A stretch of DNA of 40,880 bases from Tissierellia bacterium KA00581 (GTDB taxonomy: Bacteria; Bacillota; Clostridia; Tissierellales; Peptoniphilaceae), in contig KQ959643.1 of assembly GCA_001552895.1 (NCBI GenBank), forward strand, positions 1 through 40,880, given 5' to 3'. A program made the position numbers and the translations under genes. Positions within the stretch are counted from its first letter, which is position 1; each line of letters starts with the position of its first letter. This document shows positions 1 to 7,165 of this stretch, piece after piece. The notes under the pieces are model-generated. The model was not told the origin of the DNA. It did no database searches and saw only the letters and a list, made by a program, of their open reading frames with translations.

Positions 1-63
1 TGGTTTGTCCAGTAAAGAGGGTACATATCATAAAAACTATAGCTTTTTTATTTATATAATTAC

Positions 64-1077
64 TTACATTTTCATATCTATTACCATACGGCCAGTAATA
101 GTTCCTTCTTCCATTTCTTTAAAGATACTAGGAGCATCTTCGATAGGACGTTTTTTAACAACAGGTACTACAAAACCTTCAGCACCAAATTGGAAAGCTT
201 CTTCCAAATCTTTTCTTGTTCCTACTAAAGAACCGATAATTTCTATACCATCAAGTACAGTTTTAACGATTGAAACATCCATTGTTTCTGAAGGAAGACC
301 TACAGCTACAACTTTTCCACCAGCTCTTACAGAATCTATAGCTTGATTAAAAGCTACCTTTGAAACAGCAGTAACAACAGCACTATGGCAACCACCAGTT
401 TTTGCTTTTATAACTTCAACTGGATTTTCTTTAAGACCATTTATTGTAATATCTGCACCACATTCTTTAGCAAGAGCAAGTTTATCATCATTTATATCAA
501 TTGCAACAACATGGGCATTAAAAACTTTTTTAGCATATTGAACAGCAAGATTTCCAAGACCACCTGCACCGTAAAGGCAAATCCATTGACCAGGTTTTAG
601 CTCAGCAGCTTTAATTGCAGCATAACAAGTAACACCTGCACAAGTTATACTACTTGCTTGTGCTGGATCTAGACCATCAGGTACTTTTACAGCATAATCA
701 GCAGTTACTATACATTGTTCTGCCATAGCTCCATCAACAGAATAACCTGCATTTTTTACAGTTCTACAAAGAGTTTCTCTTCCTGTATCACAGTATTCAC
801 AGCATCCACAACCTTCAAAAAACCATGCAACACTTACTCTATCACCAACTTTTAAAGAAGTAACGCCTTCTCCAAGTTCTTTAACGATACCAATACCTTC
901 ATGACCTAAAATACGACCAGGAACCTTTCCAAAATCTCCCTTTGCAACGTGTAAATCAGTATGGCAAACTCCACAATATTCAACATCGATAAGAGCTTCT
1001 CCATATCCTGGTTTTCTTATTTCTCTTTCGGCTAATTCAACGCCAGTTCCTTCTTTGTTAACAACTACAGCTTTCAT
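64..1077 (-). CDS. adhP: Zinc-dependent alcohol dehydrogenase, AdhP type
   Basis: Medium-chain zinc alcohol dehydrogenase of 337 aa, expected to interconvert alcohols and aldehydes with NAD(H) in the cytoplasm. The catalytic zinc ligands are visible as Cys38-His39 (CGVCHTD) and His59-Glu60 (GHEG). Structural zinc cysteines lie at 90, 93, 96 and 104. A Rossmann GAGGLG motif near residue 170, followed by an acidic residue in VVAIDIND, indicates NAD rather than NADP. Length is normal for AdhP. The ATG is preceded by AAGGAGG on the minus strand. It is a single-gene unit with its own consensus promoter and a palindrome in the leader. Ethanol formation during fermentation is likely, but the substrate cannot be fixed from sequence. 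Confidence 0.93.
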   Translation of the reverse strand: MKAVVVNKEGTGVELAEREIRKPGYGEALIDVEYCGVCHTDLHVAKGDFGKVPGRILGHEGIGIVKELGEGVTSLKVGDRVSVAWFFEGCGCCEYCDTGRETLCRTVKNAGYSVDGAMAEQCIVTADYAVKVPDGLDPAQASSITCAGVTCYAAIKAAELKPGQWICLYGAGGLGNLAVQYAKKVFNAHVVAIDINDDKLALAKECGADITINGLKENPVEVIKAKTGGCHSAVVTAVSKVAFNQAIDSVRAGGKVVAVGLPSETMDVSIVKTVLDGIEIIGSLVGTRKDLEEAFQFGAEGFVVPVVKKRPIEDAPSIFKEMEEGTITGRMVIDMKM

Positions 1078-1104
1078 AAAAAACCTCCTTAAAAAACATA
1101 CATT

Positions 1105-1123
1105 ATTAGAAAAATTTTCTAAT
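1105..1123. promoter_or_regulatory. Perfect inverted repeat in the adhP leader (candidate operator)
   Basis: ATTAGAAAA (1105-1113) and TTTTCTAAT (1115-1123) are perfect inverted arms around a single central base. The site lies about 9-27 nt downstream of the predicted adhP start point. That is a typical position for a repressor operator; there is no T-run beside it that would make it a terminator. It does not match the Rex or CRP consensus, and the regulator is unknown. Confidence 0.45.
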
Positions 1124-1138
1124 ACATTTTACAGCTAT

Positions 1139-1167
1139 ATTATAAACCCATTAGCAAACGGTGTCAA
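1139..1167 (-). promoter_or_regulatory. Consensus sigma-A promoter of adhP
   Basis: On the minus strand TTGACA (1167-1162) and TATAAT (1144-1139) are separated by exactly 17 bp, so both hexamers match the consensus. Transcription should start near 1132, giving a leader of about 55 nt. This is one of the strongest promoters in the window. Confidence 0.9.
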
Positions 1168-1429
1168 GTATTTTTAACAAAATAATTTAAAAATTTTAGA
1201 CTTTATTGTATTATGTGATTTTTTAACAAATATTCTTTTTGTAGAAAAATATATGTTAAAAATTTAGTCAAAAAATTCTTTTATTATTCAATATTACAGA
1301 ACTTTACATATTATTTATATTTTTACTTTTTCTTATAAAAATTTAAATAAATAAAAAAATTAATATTAAACTAAATAATCTTGTATTTTTAAAATAATAT
1401 AAAAAATAAAAAGAAAACATTTTAAAAAA

Positions 1430-1460
1430 AAACAAAAAAATAAAAGAGCATAAAGCTCTT
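1430..1460 (-). terminator. Intrinsic terminator of the ECF operon
   Basis: On the minus strand AAGAGC (1460-1455), loop TTTAT, GCTCTT (1449-1444), then a T-rich run to about 1430. The stem begins inside the ecfT stop codon. Confidence 0.75.
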
Positions 1461-2277
1461 AATTTAAAAGAAGTATATTAACAAAATATCTAGATGCTAT
1501 TACGAGGGCAAAAAATATTGTAATAAAAATCATAGCGATATAATCTTTTTTATTATATTTTAATACATTCATTCTCGTTCTTCCGTTACCACCACGATAG
1601 CACCTTGCTTCCATTGCAATTGCAAGTTCATCGGCACGTTTTAATGCATTTACAAAAAGAGGTACTAAAAGAGGAATTAATCCTTTTGCACGTTCTATAA
1701 TATTTCCAGATTCAAAATCTGCTCCTCTTGATGTTTGTGCTTTCATTATTTTATCCATTTCTTCTAAAATTGTTGGGATAAATCGTAAAGCTATTGTCAT
1801 CATCATAGCAACACTATGAGATGGAAATTTTATTTTCTCTAAAGGTTTCATCACATATTCTAAAGCATCAGTTAATACTATAGGACTTGTTGTAAGAGTT
1901 AAAAGACTTGTACCAATTACAAGTAAAATTATTCTAACACTCATAAAAATACTTAATTTTAGTCCTTCAACAGTTACTGTTATTATCCAAAATCTAAATA
2001 AAACTTCCCCTGGAGTTAAAACTAGATTTAAAATAACCGTTGCAATAACGATATAAAAAATTCCTTTAAGACCTTTTAAAACCATAAGAAATGGTAATTT
2101 TGCTATTTTCATTATAGAAAAAATCAAAATTGTAATAGGTATAAAAACTAAAAAACTCTTTATAAAAAATATTGAAAGTATAAAAAGAAATATAAAATAC
2201 AATTTCAATCTTGGGTCAAGTTTATGAATTAAACTTTCTCCAGGAAAAAATCTACCTATTGATATATTTTTTATCAT
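1459..2277 (-). CDS. ecfT: ECF transporter transmembrane subunit EcfT
   Basis: Integral membrane coupling subunit of an energy-coupling-factor importer (272 aa). It joins substrate-binding S components to the EcfA ATPases for uptake of vitamins or trace metals. Several hydrophobic helices fill residues about 25-130 and 240-270. The cytoplasmic coupling region carries the two family Arg-Gly motifs: SRGADF and, further on, ARCYRGG. It overlaps ecfA2 by 26 bp, so the two are translationally coupled. No S component is encoded in the window, so this looks like a shared group II module. Confidence 0.92.
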   Translation of the reverse strand: MIKNISIGRFFPGESLIHKLDPRLKLYFIFLFILSIFFIKSFLVFIPITILIFSIMKIAKLPFLMVLKGLKGIFYIVIATVILNLVLTPGEVLFRFWIITVTVEGLKLSIFMSVRIILLVIGTSLLTLTTSPIVLTDALEYVMKPLEKIKFPSHSVAMMMTIALRFIPTILEEMDKIMKAQTSRGADFESGNIIERAKGLIPLLVPLFVNALKRADELAIAMEARCYRGGNGRTRMNVLKYNKKDYIAMIFITIFFALVIASRYFVNILLLN

Positions 2278-3130
2278 TATTTTTTCTCCATTCTCTTTTT
2301 ATTTCATAAAAAGCTTCTTCAACTGTTAATATATTCTTTTTGAAATTATATCCTTTTTTTCTTAAAATATCCATAAGTTCAGTGATTTGCGGAACATTAA
2401 GTCCAACACTTTTTAAATCATCAACATTACTAAAAGCTTCTTTTGTTTTTTTATCAAAATAAATCTGTCCATCATTCATTACTATAATTCTATCTGCGAT
2501 TTTTGCAATATCTTCCATACTATGTGAAATTAAAACTACAGTTATTTTTTCTTTTTCATAAATATTTTTTATTTTTGAAAAAAGCTCATCTCTTCCTCTA
2601 GGGTCAAGTCCAGCTGTTGGTTCATCAAGAATTAATATTTCAGGTTTCATTGCAAGAACTCCTGCTATTGCAACTCTTCTTTTTTGGCCGCCTGAGATTT
2701 CAAATGGAGATTTATCTTTTTTTTCTTCATAATCAAGTCCCATAGAAAGCATAGCTTCTTTAACTCTATTTTTTATTTCTTCTTCACTAAGTTTCATATT
2801 TCTAGGGCCAAATGCAATATCTTTTTCTATTGTTTCTTCAAAAAGTTGATATTCAGGATATTGAAAGACAAGACCTATTTTAAATCTGAAAGGATTTTTT
2901 AAAAAGTCTTTATCTTTTGTATTTTTGTTATCTATAAAAACATCTCCAGAAGTTGGTTTTAAAAGACCGTTAAAATGTTGAATTAAAGTTGATTTTCCAC
3001 TACCAGTTTGTCCAATTATTCCAACAATTTCACCTTTTTTAATTGTTAAATTTATATTTTTTAAAGCTTTTTTTTCAAAAGGGGTATTTTCTCCATAAAT
3101 AAAACTTACATTTTTAAAATTTATATCCAT
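2252..3130 (-). CDS. ecfA2: ECF transporter ATPase EcfA2
   Basis: ABC ATPase of the ECF importer (292 aa). Walker A GQTGSGKST is near residue 41, the ABC signature reads ISGGQKRRVAIAG, and Walker B is ILILDEPTAGLDP. The C-terminal part has the GLNVPQITEL motif shared by EcfA subunits. The string QHFNGLL after Walker A resembles EcfA2 (YbaE-type) proteins. Its ATG shares a base with the ecfA1 stop (TAATG), and it overlaps ecfT downstream. It would pair with EcfA1 as the ATP-hydrolysing heterodimer. Confidence 0.93.
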   Translation of the reverse strand: MDINFKNVSFIYGENTPFEKKALKNINLTIKKGEIVGIIGQTGSGKSTLIQHFNGLLKPTSGDVFIDNKNTKDKDFLKNPFRFKIGLVFQYPEYQLFEETIEKDIAFGPRNMKLSEEEIKNRVKEAMLSMGLDYEEKKDKSPFEISGGQKRRVAIAGVLAMKPEILILDEPTAGLDPRGRDELFSKIKNIYEKEKITVVLISHSMEDIAKIADRIIVMNDGQIYFDKKTKEAFSNVDDLKSVGLNVPQITELMDILRKKGYNFKKNILTVEEAFYEIKREWRKNNDKKYINR

Positions 3131-3972
3131 TATTTTATCTCTTCTTCCAAAAAATTTATCATTTCATCAATTGTTAAAATATCTAAAGGAATATCCATTC
3201 CATCCTTTTTTAACATATAGCAAAGTTCTGTAACTTGAGGAACTGAAAGTCCAAGACTTTTCATTTTTTCAACATTGCAAAAAACTTTTTTAGGACTATC
3301 ATCAAAGGCAATTTCTCCATTATTTAAAACTATAACTCTATCTGCTAATACGGCTTCTTCCATATAATGAGTTATGTAAAGAATAGTTTTTTTCTTTTCT
3401 TTATTAAGTTTTAAAATAGTTTTAATAATATCATCTCTTCCGATAGGATCTAGCATTGCAGTAGCTTCATCAAAAATTAAAATTTCAGGATTCATAGCTA
3501 GAACACCTGCTATTACAACTCTTTGTTTTTGTCCACCTGATAACATATGAGGTGAATGTCTTTTATAGGGCTTCATTTTTACAATTTCTAAAGTTTCATC
3601 AACTCTTTTTCTTATTTCTTTAGGATCTATTCCTAAATTTTCCGGCCCAAAAGCTACATCTTCTTCAATTATAGTTGCGACAAGTTGATTATCTGGATTT
3701 TGAAAGACCATAGCACATTTTTGGCGAATATCCCAAAGATTTTTTTCTTCTTTTGTATCAAAATCAAAAATTTTTATACTTCCACTTGTAGGAAAAATTT
3801 GTGCGTTAAGAAGTTTTGCAAGTGTTGATTTTCCACTACCATTATGACCTAAAATAGCAACAAATTCTCCGTTGTCTATATTTAAATTTATATTTTTTAA
3901 AGCTATAGTTTTTTTATTTTCTTCTGATAAATATTCATAACTTAAATCTTTTATCTCAATTATTTTTTTCAA
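3130..3972 (-). CDS. ecfA1: ECF transporter ATPase EcfA1
   Basis: First gene of the ECF operon, an ABC ATPase with Walker [10 protein letters not shown], signature [13 protein letters not shown] and Walker [14 protein letters not shown], as in EcfA1/CbiO1. I place the start at a TTG (3972-3970), giving 280 aa. The upstream in-frame GTG at 3981 lies inside the ribosome site AAGGTGG (3984-3978), whose spacing to the TTG is 5 nt. In many Firmicutes this trio follows rplQ; here it lies about 28 kb away on the opposite strand. EcfA1-EcfA2 heterodimers power S-component uptake. Confidence 0.9.
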   Translation of the reverse strand: MKKIIEIKDLSYEYLSEENKKTIALKNINLNIDNGEFVAILGHNGSGKSTLAKLLNAQIFPTSGSIKIFDFDTKEEKNLWDIRQKCAMVFQNPDNQLVATIIEEDVAFGPENLGIDPKEIRKRVDETLEIVKMKPYKRHSPHMLSGGQKQRVVIAGVLAMNPEILIFDEATAMLDPIGRDDIIKTILKLNKEKKKTILYITHYMEEAVLADRVIVLNNGEIAFDDSPKKVFCNVEKMKSLGLSVPQVTELCYMLKKDGMDIPLDILTIDEMINFLEEEIK

Positions 3973-4009
3973 ATTAACCACCTTAAAAGTTATTCTCTTA
4001 CAAGATATT

Positions 4010-4037
4010 AGTATACCATATTTGTTTAAACTTTAAA
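4010..4037 (-). promoter_or_regulatory. Probable promoter of ecfA1A2T
   Basis: On the minus strand an extended -10 TGG-TATACT (TATACT at 4015-4010) follows a weak -35 TTTAAA (4037-4032) with 16 bp spacing. The start point would fall about 30 nt upstream of the TTG start. Confidence 0.5.
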
Positions 4038-4339
4038 ATATATTTTTTATCAAAATAAAAATATATTTAAACTTTATAACTTATTGATTATTAAATTATA
4101 TAGAAAAGAAAAATTAAATTTATCATTATTTAAAATAAATTTTAAGTTATAAAAAATTTAAAATTATAAGTAAAAAAATATCAAAGTATATATATTTATA
4201 TTGCAGAATATGAAATTTAAAAATTCAAATAAATTTATCACTATAAAGTTTTTATTTAAGATTTATTTAATTTTTTATGTTTTGAAAAATTTTTTTGAAA
4301 AAATGTTAAATTTCTTTTTTGATATGGGTATAAGGAAAC

Positions 4340-4355
4340 TGTGATTTAGATTACA
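4340..4355. promoter_or_regulatory. CRP/FNR-like dyad upstream of the transporter
   Basis: TGTGAT-TTAG-ATTACA is an almost perfect dyad: five of six bases per arm are complementary. It has the spacing of CRP/FNR-superfamily sites (TGTGA-N6-TCACA type). A possible -10 (TATAAG, 4329-4334) lies just upstream, so the dyad would sit at the start point and fit repression better than activation. Candidate only. Confidence 0.35.
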
Positions 4356-4388
4356 AAATTTAGAGAATAAAAAAAGGGGGATTTTAAA

Positions 4389-5681
4389 GTGAAAGACTTT
4401 AAACTTGCAGGATTAAAACTTCCAGTTTTTATAGTGGTTTTAATTTTAAGCATTATTTCAATTTACACAAACACACTTCCAAAAGGAATGGTTGGAGCAT
4501 TTTTTATTTTGTTAATTTTTGGAGAATTATTTAATTTAATTGGAAATAAAACTCCTATTATCAATACTTTTTTTGGTGGAGGTGCGATAGTTTGTATATT
4601 TGGTGGAGCAGCGATAGTATATTTTAAACTTATTCCTGAACCAATAATAAAAAACACTTCTACATTCATGACAACAGGAGGATTTTTAGATTTTTATATT
4701 GCAGCACTTATAACAGGTTCTATACTTGGAATGAACAGAAAACTTTTGATAAAAGCATGTCTTAGATATCTACCTTGTATAATTGCATCTGTTGCAGTTG
4801 CACTTTTATTTGTAGCATTAGGTGGGGTTTTATTTGGAATGAGTTTTAAAGAAACAACTGCTTATATCGGTATTCCTATTATGGGAGGCGGTATGGGTGC
4901 TGGTGCAGTTCCTATTTCAAAAGTTTTTGCACCTACACTTGGAGTTGATGCAAAAGTAATTTTGGCAAAACTTGTACCTGCTGTAGCTTTAGGTAATGCT
5001 ATGGCAATAGTTGCTGGAGGTCTTTTAAATAGACTTGGAAAAAGTAAACCAGCTTTAACTGGAAATGGAAATCTTGTTAGAAATTCACAAGATGATTTTT
5101 CTGTTGAACATACAAAAGAACAAAAAGAAATAAAGATAACAGATTATTCTGCAGGGATAATAGTTTCAACAGGATTTTTTGCCTTTGGTGCAGTAATTGC
5201 TATGATTATGAAGTTTATAGGAGTTAATATACACACTTATGCATGGATGATTATAACAGTTGCAGTTTGTAAGATGCTTGATATTTTACCTCATAATATT
5301 TCTAATGCTGTTGAACATTGGTATGCATTTATAGCTAAAAACTTCACAGGAGCATTAATGCTTGGAATTGGTGTTGCTTATACAGATTTAGGTCAAATAA
5401 TAAGTGCATTTTCTTTACAATATGTAGTTCTTTGTGCATTAGTAGTTATCGGTGCAATAATTGGTGCTGGTATTGTAGGACATTTAGTAGGATTTTATTT
5501 TATAGAATCTGCAATAACTGCAGGTCTTTGTATGGCTAATATGGGTGGAACAGGAGATGTTGCAGTATTAACAGCTTCAAATAGAATGGAACTTATGCCT
5601 TTTGCACAAATATCATCAAGACTTGGTGGAGCTTTTATAATCTTGATAGCTTCATTCTTAGTACCGATATTTTTTGGCTAA
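4389..5681 (+). CDS. 2-hydroxycarboxylate (malate/citrate) transporter, 2HCT family
   Basis: Membrane carrier of 430 aa in the CitS/MaeP/CimH family, which imports malate, citrate or related acids with Na+ or H+. Around eleven hydrophobic segments are visible. The two GGxG motifs of the family's re-entrant loops are at residues 167-170 (GGMG, within a Gly-rich run) and 386-389 (GGTG). The start is GTG, 7 nt after a strong AAAGGGGG site. Malic enzyme begins about 135 bp downstream on the same strand, so malate is the most likely substrate, as in maeP-maeE pairs of lactic acid bacteria. Na+ versus H+ coupling cannot be read from sequence. A CRP-like dyad lies upstream. Confidence 0.88.
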   Translation: MKDFKLAGLKLPVFIVVLILSIISIYTNTLPKGMVGAFFILLIFGELFNLIGNKTPIINTFFGGGAIVCIFGGAAIVYFKLIPEPIIKNTSTFMTTGGFLDFYIAALITGSILGMNRKLLIKACLRYLPCIIASVAVALLFVALGGVLFGMSFKETTAYIGIPIMGGGMGAGAVPISKVFAPTLGVDAKVILAKLVPAVALGNAMAIVAGGLLNRLGKSKPALTGNGNLVRNSQDDFSVEHTKEQKEIKITDYSAGIIVSTGFFAFGAVIAMIMKFIGVNIHTYAWMIITVAVCKMLDILPHNISNAVEHWYAFIAKNFTGALMLGIGVAYTDLGQIISAFSLQYVVLCALVVIGAIIGAGIVGHLVGFYFIESAITAGLCMANMGGTGDVAVLTASNRMELMPFAQISSRLGGAFIILIASFLVPIFFG

Positions 5682-5815
5682 AGTTTAATTATTAAAAATT
5701 AAATAAAGATTAAAAGTTAAGAAATGTATTTGACTTTTTTTAATATTTGTAGTATATTTCTTATGTATTTAAAATGAAAATAAAAAATAAAAATGATTAC
5801 AAAGGAGAGATAAAA

Positions 5816-6970
5816 ATGGACGTTTACGAAAAAGCTCTTAAGCTTCATGAACAATGGCAAGGTAAGATGTCAACAGAATTAAAGGCAAAGTTAGAAAATA
5901 AAGAAGATTTAACTTACGCTTACACACCAGGAGTTGCAGAACCTTGTAGAAGAATAAGTAAAGATAAATCTTTAGCTTATAAATATACAAGTAAAGCTAA
6001 TACAATAGCTGTTATTTCTGATGGTACTGCAGTTTTAGGCCTTGGAGATATAGGACCTGAAGCAGCTTTACCAGTTATGGAAGGTAAATGTTGTTTGTTT
6101 AAAAAATTTGGAGGGATGAACGCAGTTCCTATTGTATTAGATACAAAAGATCCAAAAGAAATAATTTCAGTAGTTAAGGCTATTGCACCAACTTTTGGAG
6201 GAATTAATCTTGAAGATATTTCATCTCCTCGTTGCGTTGAAATTGAAAGAGCATTAATTGATGCACTTGATATTCCAGTATTTCATGATGACCAACATGG
6301 TACTGCAATAGTTGTTACAGCTGCACTTATAAATTCTTTAAAACTTGTAAATAAAAAGCCACAAGATATTAAAGTTGTAGTTTCAGGAGCTGGTGCTGCC
6401 GGTTACTCAATCATCAAATTAATTATGATGCTAGGTGTTGAAAATGTAATCGCATTCGACTCAAAAGGTGCAATAAATAAAAAACACATCGAAAACTACA
6501 ATTTTGTAAAAAAAGAATTAGCTGAAATTACAAATAAAGAACAAAAAGATATGACAATGAAAGAAGCTTTAGTTGGAGCTGATGTATTCATCGGAGTTAG
6601 TCAAAAAGACTTAGTTACTAAAGAAATGGTTAGATCAATGAATAAAGATGCTATAGTTTTTGCAATGGCAAATCCTCAACCTGAAATTCTTTACGCAGAT
6701 GCAAAAGAAGCAGGTGCTAGAGTTGCAGCAACTGGTAGATCAGATATGCCTAACCAAATTAATAATGTAGTTGCTTTTCCAGGAATTTTTAAAGGTGCTT
6801 TGATGTCAAAGGCAAAGAAAATTACTGATGAAATGAAACTTGCAGCAGCAGTTGGTCTTGCAAGCATGATTGATGATGATAAAATAAGAGAAGATTATGT
6901 AATAGTTTCAGCATTTGAACCTAATGTTGCAGATACAGTTGCAAAAGCCGTTTCTGATAAAGTAAAATAA
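5816..6970 (+). CDS. Malic enzyme (oxaloacetate-decarboxylating)
   Basis: Cytoplasmic enzyme of 384 aa converting malate to pyruvate and CO2 with NAD(P)+. Catalytic Tyr36 (YTPGVAEPC) and Lys91 (MEGKCCLF) are present, as are the metal-binding NLEDISSPRC and FHDDQHGTA motifs and the dinucleotide-binding GAGAAGYS. I choose the ATG at 5816, which has AAAGGAGAG 6 nt upstream. An in-frame ATG 14 codons earlier (5774) has no ribosome site. Length suits the short bacterial NAD-type form. It probably acts on malate brought in by the preceding transporter or produced by the fumarase encoded at 32756. Confidence 0.93.
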   Translation: MDVYEKALKLHEQWQGKMSTELKAKLENKEDLTYAYTPGVAEPCRRISKDKSLAYKYTSKANTIAVISDGTAVLGLGDIGPEAALPVMEGKCCLFKKFGGMNAVPIVLDTKDPKEIISVVKAIAPTFGGINLEDISSPRCVEIERALIDALDIPVFHDDQHGTAIVVTAALINSLKLVNKKPQDIKVVVSGAGAAGYSIIKLIMMLGVENVIAFDSKGAINKKHIENYNFVKKELAEITNKEQKDMTMKEALVGADVFIGVSQKDLVTKEMVRSMNKDAIVFAMANPQPEILYADAKEAGARVAATGRSDMPNQINNVVAFPGIFKGALMSKAKKITDEMKLAAAVGLASMIDDDKIREDYVIVSAFEPNVADTVAKAVSDKVK

Positions 6971-6972
6971 AA

Positions 6973-7012
6973 ATAAAAAAATAAAAAAATAAAAAATAAA
7001 AAATAAAAAATA
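6973..7012. repeat. Short A-rich tandem repeat
   Basis: About five units of TAAAAAA(A) follow the malic enzyme stop codon. A low-complexity tract, possibly length-variable; no function is evident. Confidence 0.5.
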
Positions 7013-7015
7013 ATT

Positions 7016-7060
7016 AAAAAACTACATTTTGGTTATTATATCAATATGTAGTTTTTTATT
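7016..7060 (+). terminator. Intrinsic terminator after malic enzyme
   Basis: A perfect 12-bp stem, AAAAAACTACAT (7016-7027) with ATGTAGTTTTTT (7046-7057), around an 18-nt loop and ending in a T-run. Confidence 0.8.
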
Positions 7061-7126
7061 TACTATTAATATAATTTCAATTTTTAAAAACTTGTTGTAT
7101 AAATTTAATAAAAATAATTATTTATA

Positions 7127-7135
7127 TGATATAAT
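7127..7135 (+). promoter_or_regulatory. Extended -10 promoter of the copper ATPase
   Basis: TGA-TATAAT forms an extended -10 about 30 bp before the ATG. No good -35 is visible, which suits an extended -10 promoter. No CopY-type TACANNTGTA box or CsoR site was recognised. Confidence 0.55.
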
Positions 7136-7165
7136 TGTAATTGTAAACTGTTATGGAGGTTATTT

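Larger units (their letters stand above)
1081..1458. other. Intergenic region between adhP and ecfT
   Basis: Contains the adhP ribosome site, leader palindrome and promoter (1081-1167) and the ecfT terminator tail (from about 1430). The section 1170-1430 is very A+T-rich with no open frame, RNA gene or repeat that I can support. Confidence 0.7.
3973..4388. other. Divergent intergenic region ecfA1 / 2HCT transporter
   Basis: About 415 bp, extremely A+T-rich. It holds the ecfA1 promoter (4010-4037) and a CRP-like dyad (4340-4355). An AT-only inverted repeat (AAATATATTTTT about 4036-4047 with AAAAATATATTT about 4057-4068) is flanked by two copies of TTTAAACTTTA. No credible coding frame is present. 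Confidence 0.6.

Noticed and set aside
5-346. Open frame on the plus strand opposite adhP
   Set aside because: It lies wholly antisense to a well-conserved gene, has no ribosome site and no recognisable domain.
5774-5815. Earlier ATG start for malic enzyme
   Set aside because: No ribosome site before it, whereas AAAGGAGAG is well placed for the ATG at 5816; the extra 14 residues are low-complexity Lys/Asn.
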